Shown here: positions 18,569 to 27,910 of the stretch, in pieces
How the letters are laid out: every line of letters starts with the position of its first letter
Position numbering within the stretch: the stretch's first letter is position 1
Program-made: the position numbers and the translations under genes
The notes under the pieces: model-generated
Told to the model about the DNA's origin: nothing
The model's input: only the letters and a program-made list of their open reading frames with translations
Databases searched by the model: none
Assembly (NCBI GenBank): GCA_015296085.1
Contig: DVDT01000007.1
Coordinates: 1 to 64,000, forward strand
Direction of reading: 5' to 3'
Length of the DNA: 64,000 nucleotides
DNA from: Trichormus sp. M33_DOE_039
GTDB lineage: Bacteria > Cyanobacteriota > Cyanobacteriia > Cyanobacteriales > Nostocaceae

Positions 18569-18733
18569 CTATTCTTGGGCAGCACATCCCCAACAAACAT
18601 GAAAACGACAAGACTGACAAGTCAAAATAAACTGTCGCCCATCTAAACTTGCACATTTTTTGTGTTGGCTACAAAATTGGATATTGTTGAATCGACGGAT
18701 GATTACAACTGGATAAAATTTCTGCCGTAGCAT
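18569..18733 (-). CDS. small Cys-rich protein, putative zinc-binding (54 aa)
   Basis: A short minus-strand frame of 54 codons from the ATG at 18731-18733 to a TAG at 18569. Its sequence holds CSQHKKC (residues 21-27), then TCQSCRFHVCWGCAAQE at the end. Together these give a C-x2-H-x3-C...C-x2-C-x4-C-x2-C pattern that could bind one or two zinc ions. AAGGAGG lies just before the start, though only one base away, and GGAGG lies 11 bases away. The start codon sits at the edge of a dispersed repeat, so the true N-terminus may have been altered by it. It could also be the C-terminal remnant of a longer zinc-ribbon protein. I do not recognise the family. Confidence 0.45.
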   Translation of the reverse strand: MLRQKFYPVVIIRRFNNIQFCSQHKKCASLDGRQFILTCQSCRFHVCWGCAAQE

Positions 18734-18800
18734 CCCTCCTTACGCCTCCGGCGAAGCAAGCTACGCGTAGCTTCTCATTGGCACAGCCTATCGTAGAGAA
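18731..18800. repeat. Nostoc-type dispersed repeat
   Basis: The modules CTCCGGCGAAGCAAGC, GCTACGCGTAGC (palindromic) and GGCACAGCCTATCGTAGAGAA are typical of short interspersed Nostoc elements. Two overlapping frames on opposite strands downstream (18778-19065 and 18878-19099) are not credible genes. Confidence 0.6.
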
Positions 18801-19208
18801 TGGGAGTTTTGGTCGGAGGAAACATCCACTCAGACTTCTCTTTGCTTATCTCAAGCTAGCTCACTGTTATGCAAAGCTCAAAATTGATGTTGTAGCTGTA
18901 GCGTCCGATGTAGATAGAGCGATCGCCACGAAATTATTCTCTGTCTGCACTGATAAACTGCGATCGCAGATATTCTTGATAGGTCTTGAGTATCAGAATA
19001 CCAAAGCCTTTCCCCTAGACGTAACGGACTGTACAGTAGTCTGGGTGAAGTATAGGGCATCTTGATGAGTAACAGCGTAAACTTTTTCAACATAAACACC
19101 CCACACTAGTTATAATTTCCTATAAGTTGAAAAAACTCTTAAGATTAGCGTAAAGATTACGCTTGTCTGACACCGACTAGCTAAAAATCATTATTAGGAG
19201 GACTACCT

Positions 19209-20288
19209 ATGGCGCTGGTACCAATGCGGCTGTTGTTGGATCACGCGGCTGAGAACGGTTACGGCATCCCAGCTTTTAACGTTAACAACCTGGAGCAGAT
19301 TCAAGCAATTATGAAGGCGGCTGAAGAGACAGATAGCCCCGTCATTTTGCAAGCTTCCCGTGGCGCGCGTAACTATGCAGGTGAGAACTTCCTGCGCCAC
19401 CTGATTTTGGCTGCGGTAGAAACCTATCCTCACATTCCCATTGTCATGCACCAAGATCATGGCAATGCTCCTTCTACCTGCTATTCAGCTATCAAGAACA
19501 ACTTCACCAGCGTAATGATGGACGGTTCTTTGGAAGCTGATGCTAAAACCCCTGCTAGCTTCGAGTACAACGTTAACGTTACTCGCGAAGTTGTCAATGT
19601 AGCTCATGCTTTGGGCGTAAGTGTAGAAGGCGAACTCGGTTGTTTGGGTTCTCTGGAAACCGGTGCGGGTGAAGCTGAAGATGGACACGGTTTTGAAGGT
19701 ACTCTTGACCATTCTCAATTGTTAACTGACCCCGATGAAGCTGTAAGCTTTGTAGAAGCAACCCAAGTAGATGCTTTGGCTGTAGCTATCGGTACAAGCC
19801 ACGGTGCTTACAAGTTTACCCGCAAACCTACTGGCGAAATTTTGGCTATTAGCCGCATTGAAGAAATTCACCGTCGTCTACCTAACACCCACTTGGTAAT
19901 GCACGGTTCTTCCTCAGTTCCTGAAGATTTAATCGCTTTGATTAACGAATACGGCGGTGCGATTCCTGAAACCTACGGTGTACCTGTAGAAGAAATCCAA
20001 AAAGGTATCAAGAGCGGTGTACGTAAAGTTAACATCGACACCGACAACCGTTTGGCTATCACTGCGGCTGTGCGTGAAGCTTTAGCAAAAGCTCCCAAGG
20101 AATTTGACCCCCGTCACTTCCTCAAGCCTTCTATTAAATATATGCAGAAGGTTTGTGCTGAACGCTATGTACAATTCGGTACTGCTGGTAACGCTAGCAA
20201 GATTAAGCAAGTTACTTTAGAAGATTTTGCTGCTAAGTATGCTAAAGGTGAACTGAACGCTGTCACCAAAGCTGCTGCTAAAGTTTAA
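19209..20288 (+). CDS. fbaA: class II fructose-1,6-bisphosphate aldolase
   Basis: A zinc-dependent aldolase used in the Calvin cycle, gluconeogenesis and glycolysis. It also forms sedoheptulose-1,7-bisphosphate in cyanobacteria. The 359-residue protein starts with [20 protein letters not shown]. It has [13 protein letters not shown] with the metal-binding His and catalytic Asp, [23 protein letters not shown] and [10 protein letters not shown] strong AGGAGG lies six bases before the ATG, and a strong terminator follows, so it is a highly expressed single gene. Also called fda or cfxA. Confidence 0.96.
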   Translation: MALVPMRLLLDHAAENGYGIPAFNVNNLEQIQAIMKAAEETDSPVILQASRGARNYAGENFLRHLILAAVETYPHIPIVMHQDHGNAPSTCYSAIKNNFTSVMMDGSLEADAKTPASFEYNVNVTREVVNVAHALGVSVEGELGCLGSLETGAGEAEDGHGFEGTLDHSQLLTDPDEAVSFVEATQVDALAVAIGTSHGAYKFTRKPTGEILAISRIEEIHRRLPNTHLVMHGSSSVPEDLIALINEYGGAIPETYGVPVEEIQKGIKSGVRKVNIDTDNRLAITAAVREALAKAPKEFDPRHFLKPSIKYMQKVCAERYVQFGTAGNASKIKQVTLEDFAAKYAKGELNAVTKAAAKV

Positions 20289-20352
20289 TTTAGTCAAAGA
20301 TAAATAGGAGCAATAGTTTCCTCCTACAAAATTTTTGATATTGAGATAAATC

Positions 20353-20384
20353 AACCGGGTAACATTATAGTTGCCCGGTTTTTT
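20353..20384 (+). terminator. rho-independent terminator of fbaA
   Basis: AACCGGGTAAC and GTTGCCCGGTT form a GC-rich stem followed by TTTT, 65 bases after the fbaA stop. Confidence 0.88.
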
Positions 20385-20418
20385 GCGCAAAAATGCAAAT
20401 ACATATCCATACAGTCTT

Positions 20419-20709
20419 TTAGCAATAGAGAGTCACATCTTCATTACACTCATCTGCTAAATAAGTTAAAGCTTTGAAACGTAGTTCTACTAACTGTTCA
20501 TAAAAAGGATTGAGCTTACATAAAGGTGGAATGTAAATAATAGTCCGATGAAGAAATTTAATTTCTCTCTCAAAAGGACAACTGGCCGGGATAATTGTAC
20601 AGAGCCATCGTGCTAATCGGTAATTTTCGATTTTTAAAGATTCCAGCCATTGACGTATAGGCTGTAGAAGATTGACGCAAGAGGCGAAAGTGTATGTATT
20701 GGTAGTCAT
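20419..20709 (-). CDS. Mo-dependent nitrogenase C-terminal domain protein
   Basis: A 96-residue protein made almost entirely of the Mo-nitro_C domain, recognisable by IRQWLESLKIENYRLARWLC, IIPASCPFERE and LCKLNPFYEQLVELRFKAL. The domain is typical of N2-fixing cyanobacteria and carries conserved Cys residues. Its name reflects association with Mo-nitrogenase, but the biochemical role is not established. It overlaps the stop of the upstream gene at 20706 by four bases, so the two are translationally coupled. Confidence 0.8.
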   Translation of the reverse strand: MTTNTYTFASCVNLLQPIRQWLESLKIENYRLARWLCTIIPASCPFEREIKFLHRTIIYIPPLCKLNPFYEQLVELRFKALTYLADECNEDVTLYC

Positions 20710-21146
20710 GATTTTGTTAAGAAATGAACTTCAGGGGAGATTAACAAAATTTTTTTAATGAACAGATTGTCAGACTCAGAAACATCTGACATGATTACTT
20801 GTCTAACATTTTCATGAATCAGGATTTTTCCTTCAGCATTAGCACTAAAATCTTGACCAGGAATAAATCCTTTTTTAATGAGCTTTTGGATAACAAATTT
20901 AGTTATTTGTTGAAGTAAATTAGCATAGGGTTGCCAATCAGATAAATTGTCTATAACCCAATGAAAAGTATCGATGTCTGTTACAGATAGCTCCAATATT
21001 GCTGCTGTTAAACAAGATTCTATATATTCTGGTTTTAGGTTGGTAGTTAGCTGAATAACCCAAGATTCCGCGAGATTTTTGTCTCGAAATTTGAGGATAT
21101 ATATAACTCTTCTGAGATCTGAATGGAATCGTTCTAATTCGTTCAT
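20706..21146 (-). CDS. conserved hypothetical protein coupled to Mo-nitro_C gene
   Basis: A 146-residue, probably alpha-helical, soluble protein without recognised motif (MNELERFHSDLRRVIYILKF at the start, several Trp in the middle). It has no signal or membrane segment. The ATGA-type overlap with the following Mo-nitro_C gene makes an operon very likely, so its role may be linked to the diazotrophic state. The function is unknown. Confidence 0.65.
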   Translation of the reverse strand: MNELERFHSDLRRVIYILKFRDKNLAESWVIQLTTNLKPEYIESCLTAAILELSVTDIDTFHWVIDNLSDWQPYANLLQQITKFVIQKLIKKGFIPGQDFSANAEGKILIHENVRQVIMSDVSESDNLFIKKILLISPEVHFLTKS

Positions 21147-21496
21147 TTTAGGACAAAGAATTAATTTGAATAATGGCTAATTAATAAACTTCTTTCTGAA
21201 TAGATAAACTACTTTAATTACTCTTCTCTTGAAAGAAAGTAGGGTAGAGGTTAGTTGATACTCCACCCTCGGCAAAGGTTTTATCGAGTAGGTAGTTTCC
21301 TAACTGCTTTTAACTGTAAAACTGAAAAATGCAGAAATTGTGGAGATGGGAAAAAGTTATAAAATTTTTTTATAGCAGTGTTCGTTTGCATAAAGCACAA
21401 AGTCACTGGTTTTGAAGCAGAAGACTGGAGGGACAAGAAGAATCTCTGTTCTAATTCTTCATTGTTGTACCTTATTTAGTTGTCAACTGCTGTCAG
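21147..21496. other. intergenic region
   Basis: 350 bases between the Mo-nitro_C pair and the lone receiver gene. No gene or clear terminator seen. It should contain the promoter of the pair, read leftward. Confidence 0.4.
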
Positions 21497-21871
21497 TCAC
21501 CAGTTTAGAGCTGCGGCAATTTGTGTGTGTAATTTCATTGCTTTGAAAGGCTTAGTAATAATTGCTTGCACTCCTAGTTCGGCAAAACGTCGTTGTTCAG
21601 CTGCTTGTGTCTTTGCTGTCAACAAAATAACCGGAATGGATTGTGTGGCAGGATTCGCTTGTAATGCTTGAAATGTAGTGATTCCGTCCATATCAGGCAT
21701 CATTACGTCTAGAAGGATAACATCTGGTGGTTCGGCGATCGCCTTAGCTATTCCTTCACTACCGGAAGCGGCCGTTGAGACTTGCCAAGCACCCACTGCT
21801 TTTAAGGAGAGTTCAGCCACGGCTCGAATGTCATATTCATCATCAATGATGAGAATGTGTTTCTGAGTCAT
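21497..21871 (-). CDS. single-domain response regulator (CheY-like receiver)
   Basis: A 124-residue stand-alone REC domain. The acid pocket (IIDDEYD), the phospho-acceptor Asp in VILLDVMMPDMDG, the switch Thr in VILLTAK and the Lys in ITKPFKAMKL are all present. It should accept a phosphoryl group and signal by protein interaction. It is the last of four co-directional two-component genes and lies 115 bases after the ethylene-receptor-like kinase, its most likely partner. Confidence 0.92.
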   Translation of the reverse strand: MTQKHILIIDDEYDIRAVAELSLKAVGAWQVSTAASGSEGIAKAIAEPPDVILLDVMMPDMDGITTFQALQANPATQSIPVILLTAKTQAAEQRRFAELGVQAIITKPFKAMKLHTQIAAALNW

Positions 21872-21986
21872 ACTAATTTTGGATTTTAGATGTCAAATTT
21901 TGGATTAAAAACCTTTAACGCCAAGCTTTTCCATGACTATCAAACAATATCACCTGTATTCTGATTGCTGCGCTAATAACTCTTAA

Positions 21987-24900
21987 TCACTGATCATTGG
22001 GGCAAATCATCCGGTTGAGCAAGTTAACTACACGTTTTTCAAATTCTTGTGCAGTAATGCGTCCTTTAGTGAGGAATAGTGTTTGTCCTAACTTTAACTT
22101 TTCGCGATCGCTCTCATCTAAATCGCGCGCTGTATATACAACTAACGGCACTTGACACAAACGCTGATGTTGTCGCAGCCAATCCACTACAGCAAAACCA
22201 TCGTATTCTGGCAACCCTAGATCTAGCACCAACAAATCAGGGATGATTGTCTGGCTAATCTGTATAGCTTCCCGTCCTGTTTGGGCATAAAAACTAGTAA
22301 CACCATAGCGGTTAAACATGGCAATCAGTACCTGTGCCAAATCTAAATCGTCTTCTATGATTAGCACTTTAATTGATTGATTTTGTTTGGCAGTTGCTTT
22401 TTCCAATGCTTGGCACAATAACTGAAGATTTGGCGGTTTGACAATCCAGTCACTGATATGGTCTGGAAAAGCTTGATGGGCATCAGGTAACAATCCACTC
22501 AGGATGATGACTGGAATATTCTGGGTTTGTGGCTGCTGTTTTAAAACCGCAAGGGTTTCCCAACCATCCATCTCAGGCATCATGAGGTTGAGGATAACTA
22601 CATCAGGATGGTGTACTTTAGCTTGTTCTACTGCTTCTTGTCCTGATGCTACTGCCATGACTCGGTAGCCTTGACGTTCTAGCATAGTTTGCAAGACAAC
22701 CCGAATACTGGGGTCATCATCGCACGCTAGTACGAGTGGGGGATGGGGAGATAAACAGGGAATATGGAGAGATGTAGCATCTGTTTCCCACGGTGTAGAG
22801 GTGACAGGCAGTGAAGATGTCCTGGTGTCTGCTTCTGTGATCATTGGTAAAGTAAAAAAGAAAGTGCTGCCTTCGCCCAAACTACTTTCAACCCAAATGT
22901 TTCCTCCATGATGTTGCAAAATTGTGCGACAAATCGCTAAACCTAAACCTGTTCCTCCTTTTTGGCGGGAGTCGGAAGCATCAACTTGTCCAAAACGCTC
23001 AAAGATAGATTCTAGTTTTTCCGCTGGGATACCCCGACCTTGGTCTTTAACTTGGAACAGAATGTAGGGAAATGTAGCATCAGCTGCTTGCAGAGTGGGG
23101 AATGTTGCTTTTTGATTTTCTTCTCCAGTTACTAACTCAGCACTTAACCAAACAGTAGAATCTGGAGGCGAAAATTTAATCGCATTGCTGAGTAAGTTGG
23201 TGAACACTTGGATGATGCGATCTGAGTCAGCCCAAATTTGGGCTGATATGGGGGCAATCGATAATGTCACCCTGGCTTGAGTTGCCATTTCCTCCATGAC
23301 TTCTACTGACTGGTTCATTAAGTCAGCAGCATTGCAGATTTCTCGGTTCATTTCTACTTTGCCTGATGCGATGCGTTCGATATCCAGGATGTCGTTAATC
23401 AAACGCACCAACCGCTCTGTATTACTAGCTGCAATATTTAACATCCTTTGAGCATCTTCAGGCTGAGTTTGCAGAACTCCACTAGCTAGCAAATCTAAAG
23501 CCCCAGAAATCGAAGTTAAGGGGGTTCGTAATTCATGACTGACTACCGAGACAAATTCATCCTTGAGACGTTCGACTTCCCGGCGATCGCTAATATCCTT
23601 CATAAAGCAATAATGGCCAATAAATCGCTCCTGTTGGTCATAGGCTTTGACCATGACTACTTGCTTATCAAAAAGCGATTTATCTTTTCGTATTGCTCTA
23701 CCTTCTGCTTCTACCTTGCCATGAGTAAGCATCTGTTCGTAAGCGGCCTTGAGTTTTACTAAATCTTCTGGATGAACTGTTAATTGCCAATCCATACCAA
23801 TCAGTTCTTCTGGCTGATAACCCACGGCGTTGGCATAAGCGGGATTGACTTTGATATAACGTCCCTGCGTGTCTAACTGCGATATACCCTCTACTGCACT
23901 TTCTAATGCTCGACTGAGATGGCTTAGTTCTTCTTCGGCTCGCTTACGCGCAGTAATATCATTGTTAATTTCTAAAGTTATTTCTGCTCTACCTTGTTCA
24001 TCGCGCTGCAATGTCCAACGACTGTCTACTACAATGGGTGTGCCATCGCGTTTAGTGTGTACAAGTTCACCTACCCACCGCCCATGTTGCCAAAGTTCCG
24101 CAGCGATTTCTGCCATTGGCTGAGGAAACTTAGTTTTTAGGAGTGTATGAGAAATTTGCCCGATCGCTTCGGCCTTTGTCCAGCCATACATCTCTTCTGC
24201 ACCGCGATTCCAGAAATCAATCCTACCGTTTAAATCGCGAACGATGATGCTATCTTGAGTCAAATCAAGCAGTAATGCTTGTTTTTGTAGTTCTGCTTCG
24301 ACTCGTTGGCGTTCGAGTATTTCCTCCTGCAATGCTTGATTAGTAGCTAATAACTCTATCGTTCGTTCTTGAACTCGGATTTCTAACTCATGGTGCGCCC
24401 GGTGCAATGCTGTCTCTGCTTGTTTGCGTTCGCAAATGTCACGACCTTCGGCAATCAGTAGCACTACTTTTCCCGTGTCATCAAATACAGGTTTGAGAGA
24501 AAAGTCAACCGTTGTTTGTGTATTTTCCGCACCCCGGACATCAAATTCAGCACGGAAAAACTGACCAGATGTGGCTTGAGCGATCGCCGCTTTTAAGCGA
24601 TTTTGAGTGGTTTCCCCAACTGTCCACCATTCTGTTTCCCAAAATGGGCGATTGATGACATCTGCATACATCAGTCCCCCAAAGTTGAGGGCAGTTTGAT
24701 TGGCTTCTAAGAGTGTGCCATCAGGATGGAGCAGCCCCATAAACTGAAAAGTCTGGTCAAAGATAGCCCGGAATCGCCTTTCGCTGTCGCGCAGCGCATC
24801 TTCTACCCTTTGACGTTCGATGATTTCCTGTTGGAGTTTTTGGTTAGCTGATTCCAACTGATTTGTACTTGGAATTTCTAATGCTTTAGGCAGTAATTCT

Positions 24901-25238
24901 ACTGCGACAACAGCAGTGTAGACAGATATTATAGCCGTCAGAGCTTTGACAAGACCAAATGACCAGTATGTTGGATACCAAAGTGTCCAAACTGCCATGA
25001 AATGGGTTGTTGCACAAGCAATAATCAAACCTCCAAACAATAGGAAAAGACCTTTAAAGGGAATATCTTTCCGCTTGTGGATGAAATAAAGCAATGTTAT
25101 GGGAATTGAATAAAATGACAAGCTAATTAGACCATCAGACAACAAATGTAGCCACATCAACCCAGGATTCCAAAGATAGCAATGGCCATGAGGAATCAAG
25201 GAGATAGAGGCGAATAAGGTGTGTAATGATTCCAGCAT
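21987..25238 (-). CDS. hybrid histidine kinase with ethylene-receptor-type membrane domain
   Basis: A 1083-residue hybrid sensor kinase. Residues 27-125 form three membrane helices that match the ethylene-binding domain of plant ETR1. The aligned residues are Asp35, Ile45-Pro46, Cys75 and His79, spaced exactly as Asp25, Ile35-Pro36, Cys65 and His69 in ETR1; these include the Cu(I) ligands (CATTH). PAS domains follow at about 150-270, 325-440 and 445-560, then HisKA ([15 protein letters not shown]), an HATPase with [13 protein letters not shown], and two receivers. In receiver 1 the phospho-acceptor is Asn884 (VILNLMMPEMDG), so it is probably not phosphorylated. Receiver 2 keeps its Asp (LVLDLGLPEYDG). 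It may sense ethylene or another small ligand. Unlike Synechocystis Slr1212, no bilin-type GAF domain is visible. Confidence 0.88.
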   Translation of the reverse strand: MLESLHTLFASISLIPHGHCYLWNPGLMWLHLLSDGLISLSFYSIPITLLYFIHKRKDIPFKGLFLLFGGLIIACATTHFMAVWTLWYPTYWSFGLVKALTAIISVYTAVVAVELLPKALEIPSTNQLESANQKLQQEIIERQRVEDALRDSERRFRAIFDQTFQFMGLLHPDGTLLEANQTALNFGGLMYADVINRPFWETEWWTVGETTQNRLKAAIAQATSGQFFRAEFDVRGAENTQTTVDFSLKPVFDDTGKVVLLIAEGRDICERKQAETALHRAHHELEIRVQERTIELLATNQALQEEILERQRVEAELQKQALLLDLTQDSIIVRDLNGRIDFWNRGAEEMYGWTKAEAIGQISHTLLKTKFPQPMAEIAAELWQHGRWVGELVHTKRDGTPIVVDSRWTLQRDEQGRAEITLEINNDITARKRAEEELSHLSRALESAVEGISQLDTQGRYIKVNPAYANAVGYQPEELIGMDWQLTVHPEDLVKLKAAYEQMLTHGKVEAEGRAIRKDKSLFDKQVVMVKAYDQQERFIGHYCFMKDISDRREVERLKDEFVSVVSHELRTPLTSISGALDLLASGVLQTQPEDAQRMLNIAASNTERLVRLINDILDIERIASGKVEMNREICNAADLMNQSVEVMEEMATQARVTLSIAPISAQIWADSDRIIQVFTNLLSNAIKFSPPDSTVWLSAELVTGEENQKATFPTLQAADATFPYILFQVKDQGRGIPAEKLESIFERFGQVDASDSRQKGGTGLGLAICRTILQHHGGNIWVESSLGEGSTFFFTLPMITEADTRTSSLPVTSTPWETDATSLHIPCLSPHPPLVLACDDDPSIRVVLQTMLERQGYRVMAVASGQEAVEQAKVHHPDVVILNLMMPEMDGWETLAVLKQQPQTQNIPVIILSGLLPDAHQAFPDHISDWIVKPPNLQLLCQALEKATAKQNQSIKVLIIEDDLDLAQVLIAMFNRYGVTSFYAQTGREAIQISQTIIPDLLVLDLGLPEYDGFAVVDWLRQHQRLCQVPLVVYTARDLDESDREKLKLGQTLFLTKGRITAQEFEKRVVNLLNRMICPNDQ

Positions 25239-25390
25239 ATGGCTTCCTATTGGTGGGCATGGACTGTAAAAGGCAGGGGCAGAGGCGAGAAAAAAGGTTG
25301 AATTTATGCTTTTTTGCCTTGACCAATTGGGTTTAAGAACCCCAATAAATCTGTGATTTAGTGGTCTACAGTTACAGGTGGTCAGAATCT

Positions 25391-27910
25391 CTATGTAATT
25401 GAGCCATCTGCCTTCTTCAACTTTTCCAGAATGGAATCGGCTGCTTGGTAAAGTGCTTGGAGATTAGTTCCATCTTGGGGATACGCAACTACTGCTGTAC
25501 TAAAGGTAACGTGGAATTTATCACCATTGGGGGGAGTAAACTCAAGTTGTTGCCAACTTTCGAGAATTTCTGCTAGTCGTCGTACTCCTTGAGCTTTTGT
25601 GATTCCTGCCATACCAATTACAAATTCTGTACCGCCCCAGCGTCCGACAGTATCCTGGGTGTGGAATTTCTGCCGCAAAAGTTCTCCTAGTTGGGATAAG
25701 ATGCGATCGCCAAACTCATGGCCGTATTTGTGATTAATTTCCTTCAGTTGGTCTAGTTCCAAAATCACGAAGCAGAAAGGCTGTTGGTGCTGATCGCTCC
25801 ATTGAAGATATTGATTGATCTCTTGGGTAGACTTACGGCGATTGGCAACTAATGTTAAGGCATCGATTTCTGCTAAATTTCGTAACCAGCGCGATCGCTC
25901 TAGGCGATTAAGTATGCGAGTAATCAGTTCTGGTTCGACAATCGGTTTGCTAATGTAGTCGTCAGCACCGGCTATAAATACCTGCTGCCTAGTTGTAGTA
26001 TCGCTGTGAGCGGTAAGAAACAAAATCGGCACTCCGCTCCATCGAGGATCATTCCGAGCAACTTGGCATAACTCTATACCAGTTACTGCTGGCATTTCTA
26101 CATCTAAAATCACCAAATCTGGCTCACTTGCTACCATAGCGTCCAAAAATCGGAGGGGGTTATCTAGTGTGTAAACCTGAAGTCCCCAAGGTACGAGTAA
26201 AGTCTGCAAAGCAGCCAATATCTGCGGATCATCATCCACAATCATGACCGTCGCTTCATGAGAACGAGTACGCCGGAGAATTTGAGTTACCGTTTCTAAA
26301 ACTTGGTTTGGGGACACAGGCTTTTGTAAGAAACCGCTTGCACCCAAACGAGCAACTTTTACTCGGTCAAGTAAAGAGTTCTTGTGGGTGAGAACTACAA
26401 TCGGTACAGATAACTGATGGGTGTGAAGTTCTGCTAGTAAAGCTAAAGTATCTTCTTGAGTCTCGCTAGCACTAAAGTCAAGCAGCACAACATCAGGAGA
26501 ATTTTTAGCGATCAACTCTCTAGCAGTGATTTTATCTGAGGCAGTTGACGATGGTGTAGCGTGCGCGAACCGCACTTGTATTCCCCAACTACTCGTCTGT
26601 TTTGCCAACGCCTCGGCTAATTCCTGATCCTGGTTAACAATTAACAGCAAAGGACGCTCATCCACCGATTGATGATGGGAAGGCAGTTCTGGCTGATACT
26701 CTAAATTCAACAGTTGTAGTTCTTGGCGCAATCCCCCAACCAATTGTGAGATTTGCTGTTTTGTGGCTGGCTCTAGCTTAGTATTGACTTCCAACAGAGT
26801 TTCTATTTCTTGAGCTAGATGAGAACCTGTATCAGATCCAAACATCCCCAGAGAACCCGCCAGTTTATGGGCTTCTGACTTAGCTTTTAATCGCATTTCC
26901 TGAGTGAGCTTATCCTGTAACAACATGGCAGAGGCTTGCTCAATCGTCACAATTCGCTCTTCCAATTGCGGTGCTGCTCTCTCCCAGACTTGAGCTACTC
27001 CCGTCACCACCTGATTTTTAATTCTGCTGTTCCTGTCTTGCTCAAAAATGTCTGTCTCAAAAGTTGCTCCCAAGTTGGGTGATTTGATCGTTACTGTGTT
27101 GAGAGCGTTGCTGCCATTGTCATCACTGTTATGCTGAGGTGCATAGGTTTTAGATTGGGGTTGTTGTTTGCGTCCTCGCTGTCCATTGTCTCTAATGCTT
27201 GGAGACTCTAAGTTTCCCTTGTGTACCCCTTGTCTTTCTGCTGGCTTGAGTTTATATCCGATACCGTAAACTGTCTCAATGGGATCTTCTGCGACTCCCA
27301 CTGCTTTGAGTTTTTGCCTTAACCCTTTCATGTGGGATCTAACTGTATAGTCTGTAGGTGGTTCTTCAAAAGACCACAGATGGTCTATCAGCGCACTACA
27401 GCTAAATATCCGGTGACTGTTACGCAGAAATAGCTCCAACAGGCCATATTCTTTAGGAGTTAAATGTAGTAGTTTCCCATTACAAGTAACTTCACAAGTG
27501 CTGGGGTCTAGTTGGAGGTTTTTCCACTCTAATAAAGGTGGCAAAGTCGAACCACCCCGACGTAATAAAGCCCGAATCCGCGCCAACAATTCTTGAGAAT
27601 CAAAAGGTTTGGCCAGATAGTCATCAGCACCAGCATCTAAGCCCGATACCTTATTTATGCTGGTATCTTGAGCGGTCAATAAGATCACAGGTGTTTGATT
27701 ACCTTGCGATCGCAACCGTTGACAAAAGCTAATGCCGTCAAGCTTGGGTAGCAAAACATCTAGCAAAATCAAGTCATAAGTAAATAACTCCGCTAAATCC
27801 CAACCTTCTTGCCCATCCTTGGCCACGTCAAGAGCATAGTGCTGGTTGAGCAAGGATTTGGTAAGTAATTGAACAATGACTTTATCATCTTCAACTAATA
27901 GAATTCTCAT
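25391..27910 (-). CDS. multidomain response regulator REC-wHTH-HPt-REC-REC-GGDEF-like
   Basis: An 839-residue protein that joins an OmpR-type DNA-binding response regulator to phosphorelay and GGDEF-like parts. The order is REC1 (1-115, LILLDVLLPKLDG), winged HTH (about 130-230, ending TVYGIGYKLKP), a low-complexity linker, HPt (about 300-400, SEAHKLAGSLGMFG with the phospho-His), REC2 (about 420-540, acid pocket changed to VNQDQ), REC3 (548-665, LVILDVEMPAVTG) and GGDEF-like (675-839). The GGDEF signature reads GGTEF (759-763), so the catalytic Asp/Glu position is Thr and cyclase activity is doubtful. It sits between two hybrid kinases in the same direction and could pass phosphate through its HPt. 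Confidence 0.88.
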   Translation of the reverse strand: MRILLVEDDKVIVQLLTKSLLNQHYALDVAKDGQEGWDLAELFTYDLILLDVLLPKLDGISFCQRLRSQGNQTPVILLTAQDTSINKVSGLDAGADDYLAKPFDSQELLARIRALLRRGGSTLPPLLEWKNLQLDPSTCEVTCNGKLLHLTPKEYGLLELFLRNSHRIFSCSALIDHLWSFEEPPTDYTVRSHMKGLRQKLKAVGVAEDPIETVYGIGYKLKPAERQGVHKGNLESPSIRDNGQRGRKQQPQSKTYAPQHNSDDNGSNALNTVTIKSPNLGATFETDIFEQDRNSRIKNQVVTGVAQVWERAAPQLEERIVTIEQASAMLLQDKLTQEMRLKAKSEAHKLAGSLGMFGSDTGSHLAQEIETLLEVNTKLEPATKQQISQLVGGLRQELQLLNLEYQPELPSHHQSVDERPLLLIVNQDQELAEALAKQTSSWGIQVRFAHATPSSTASDKITARELIAKNSPDVVLLDFSASETQEDTLALLAELHTHQLSVPIVVLTHKNSLLDRVKVARLGASGFLQKPVSPNQVLETVTQILRRTRSHEATVMIVDDDPQILAALQTLLVPWGLQVYTLDNPLRFLDAMVASEPDLVILDVEMPAVTGIELCQVARNDPRWSGVPILFLTAHSDTTTRQQVFIAGADDYISKPIVEPELITRILNRLERSRWLRNLAEIDALTLVANRRKSTQEINQYLQWSDQHQQPFCFVILELDQLKEINHKYGHEFGDRILSQLGELLRQKFHTQDTVGRWGGTEFVIGMAGITKAQGVRRLAEILESWQQLEFTPPNGDKFHVTFSTAVVAYPQDGTNLQALYQAADSILEKLKKADGSIT

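Noticed and set aside
18778-19065. Open frame of 95 codons upstream of fbaA
   Set aside because: It starts in a dispersed repeat, overlaps a minus-strand frame of similar length and has no protein-like pattern.
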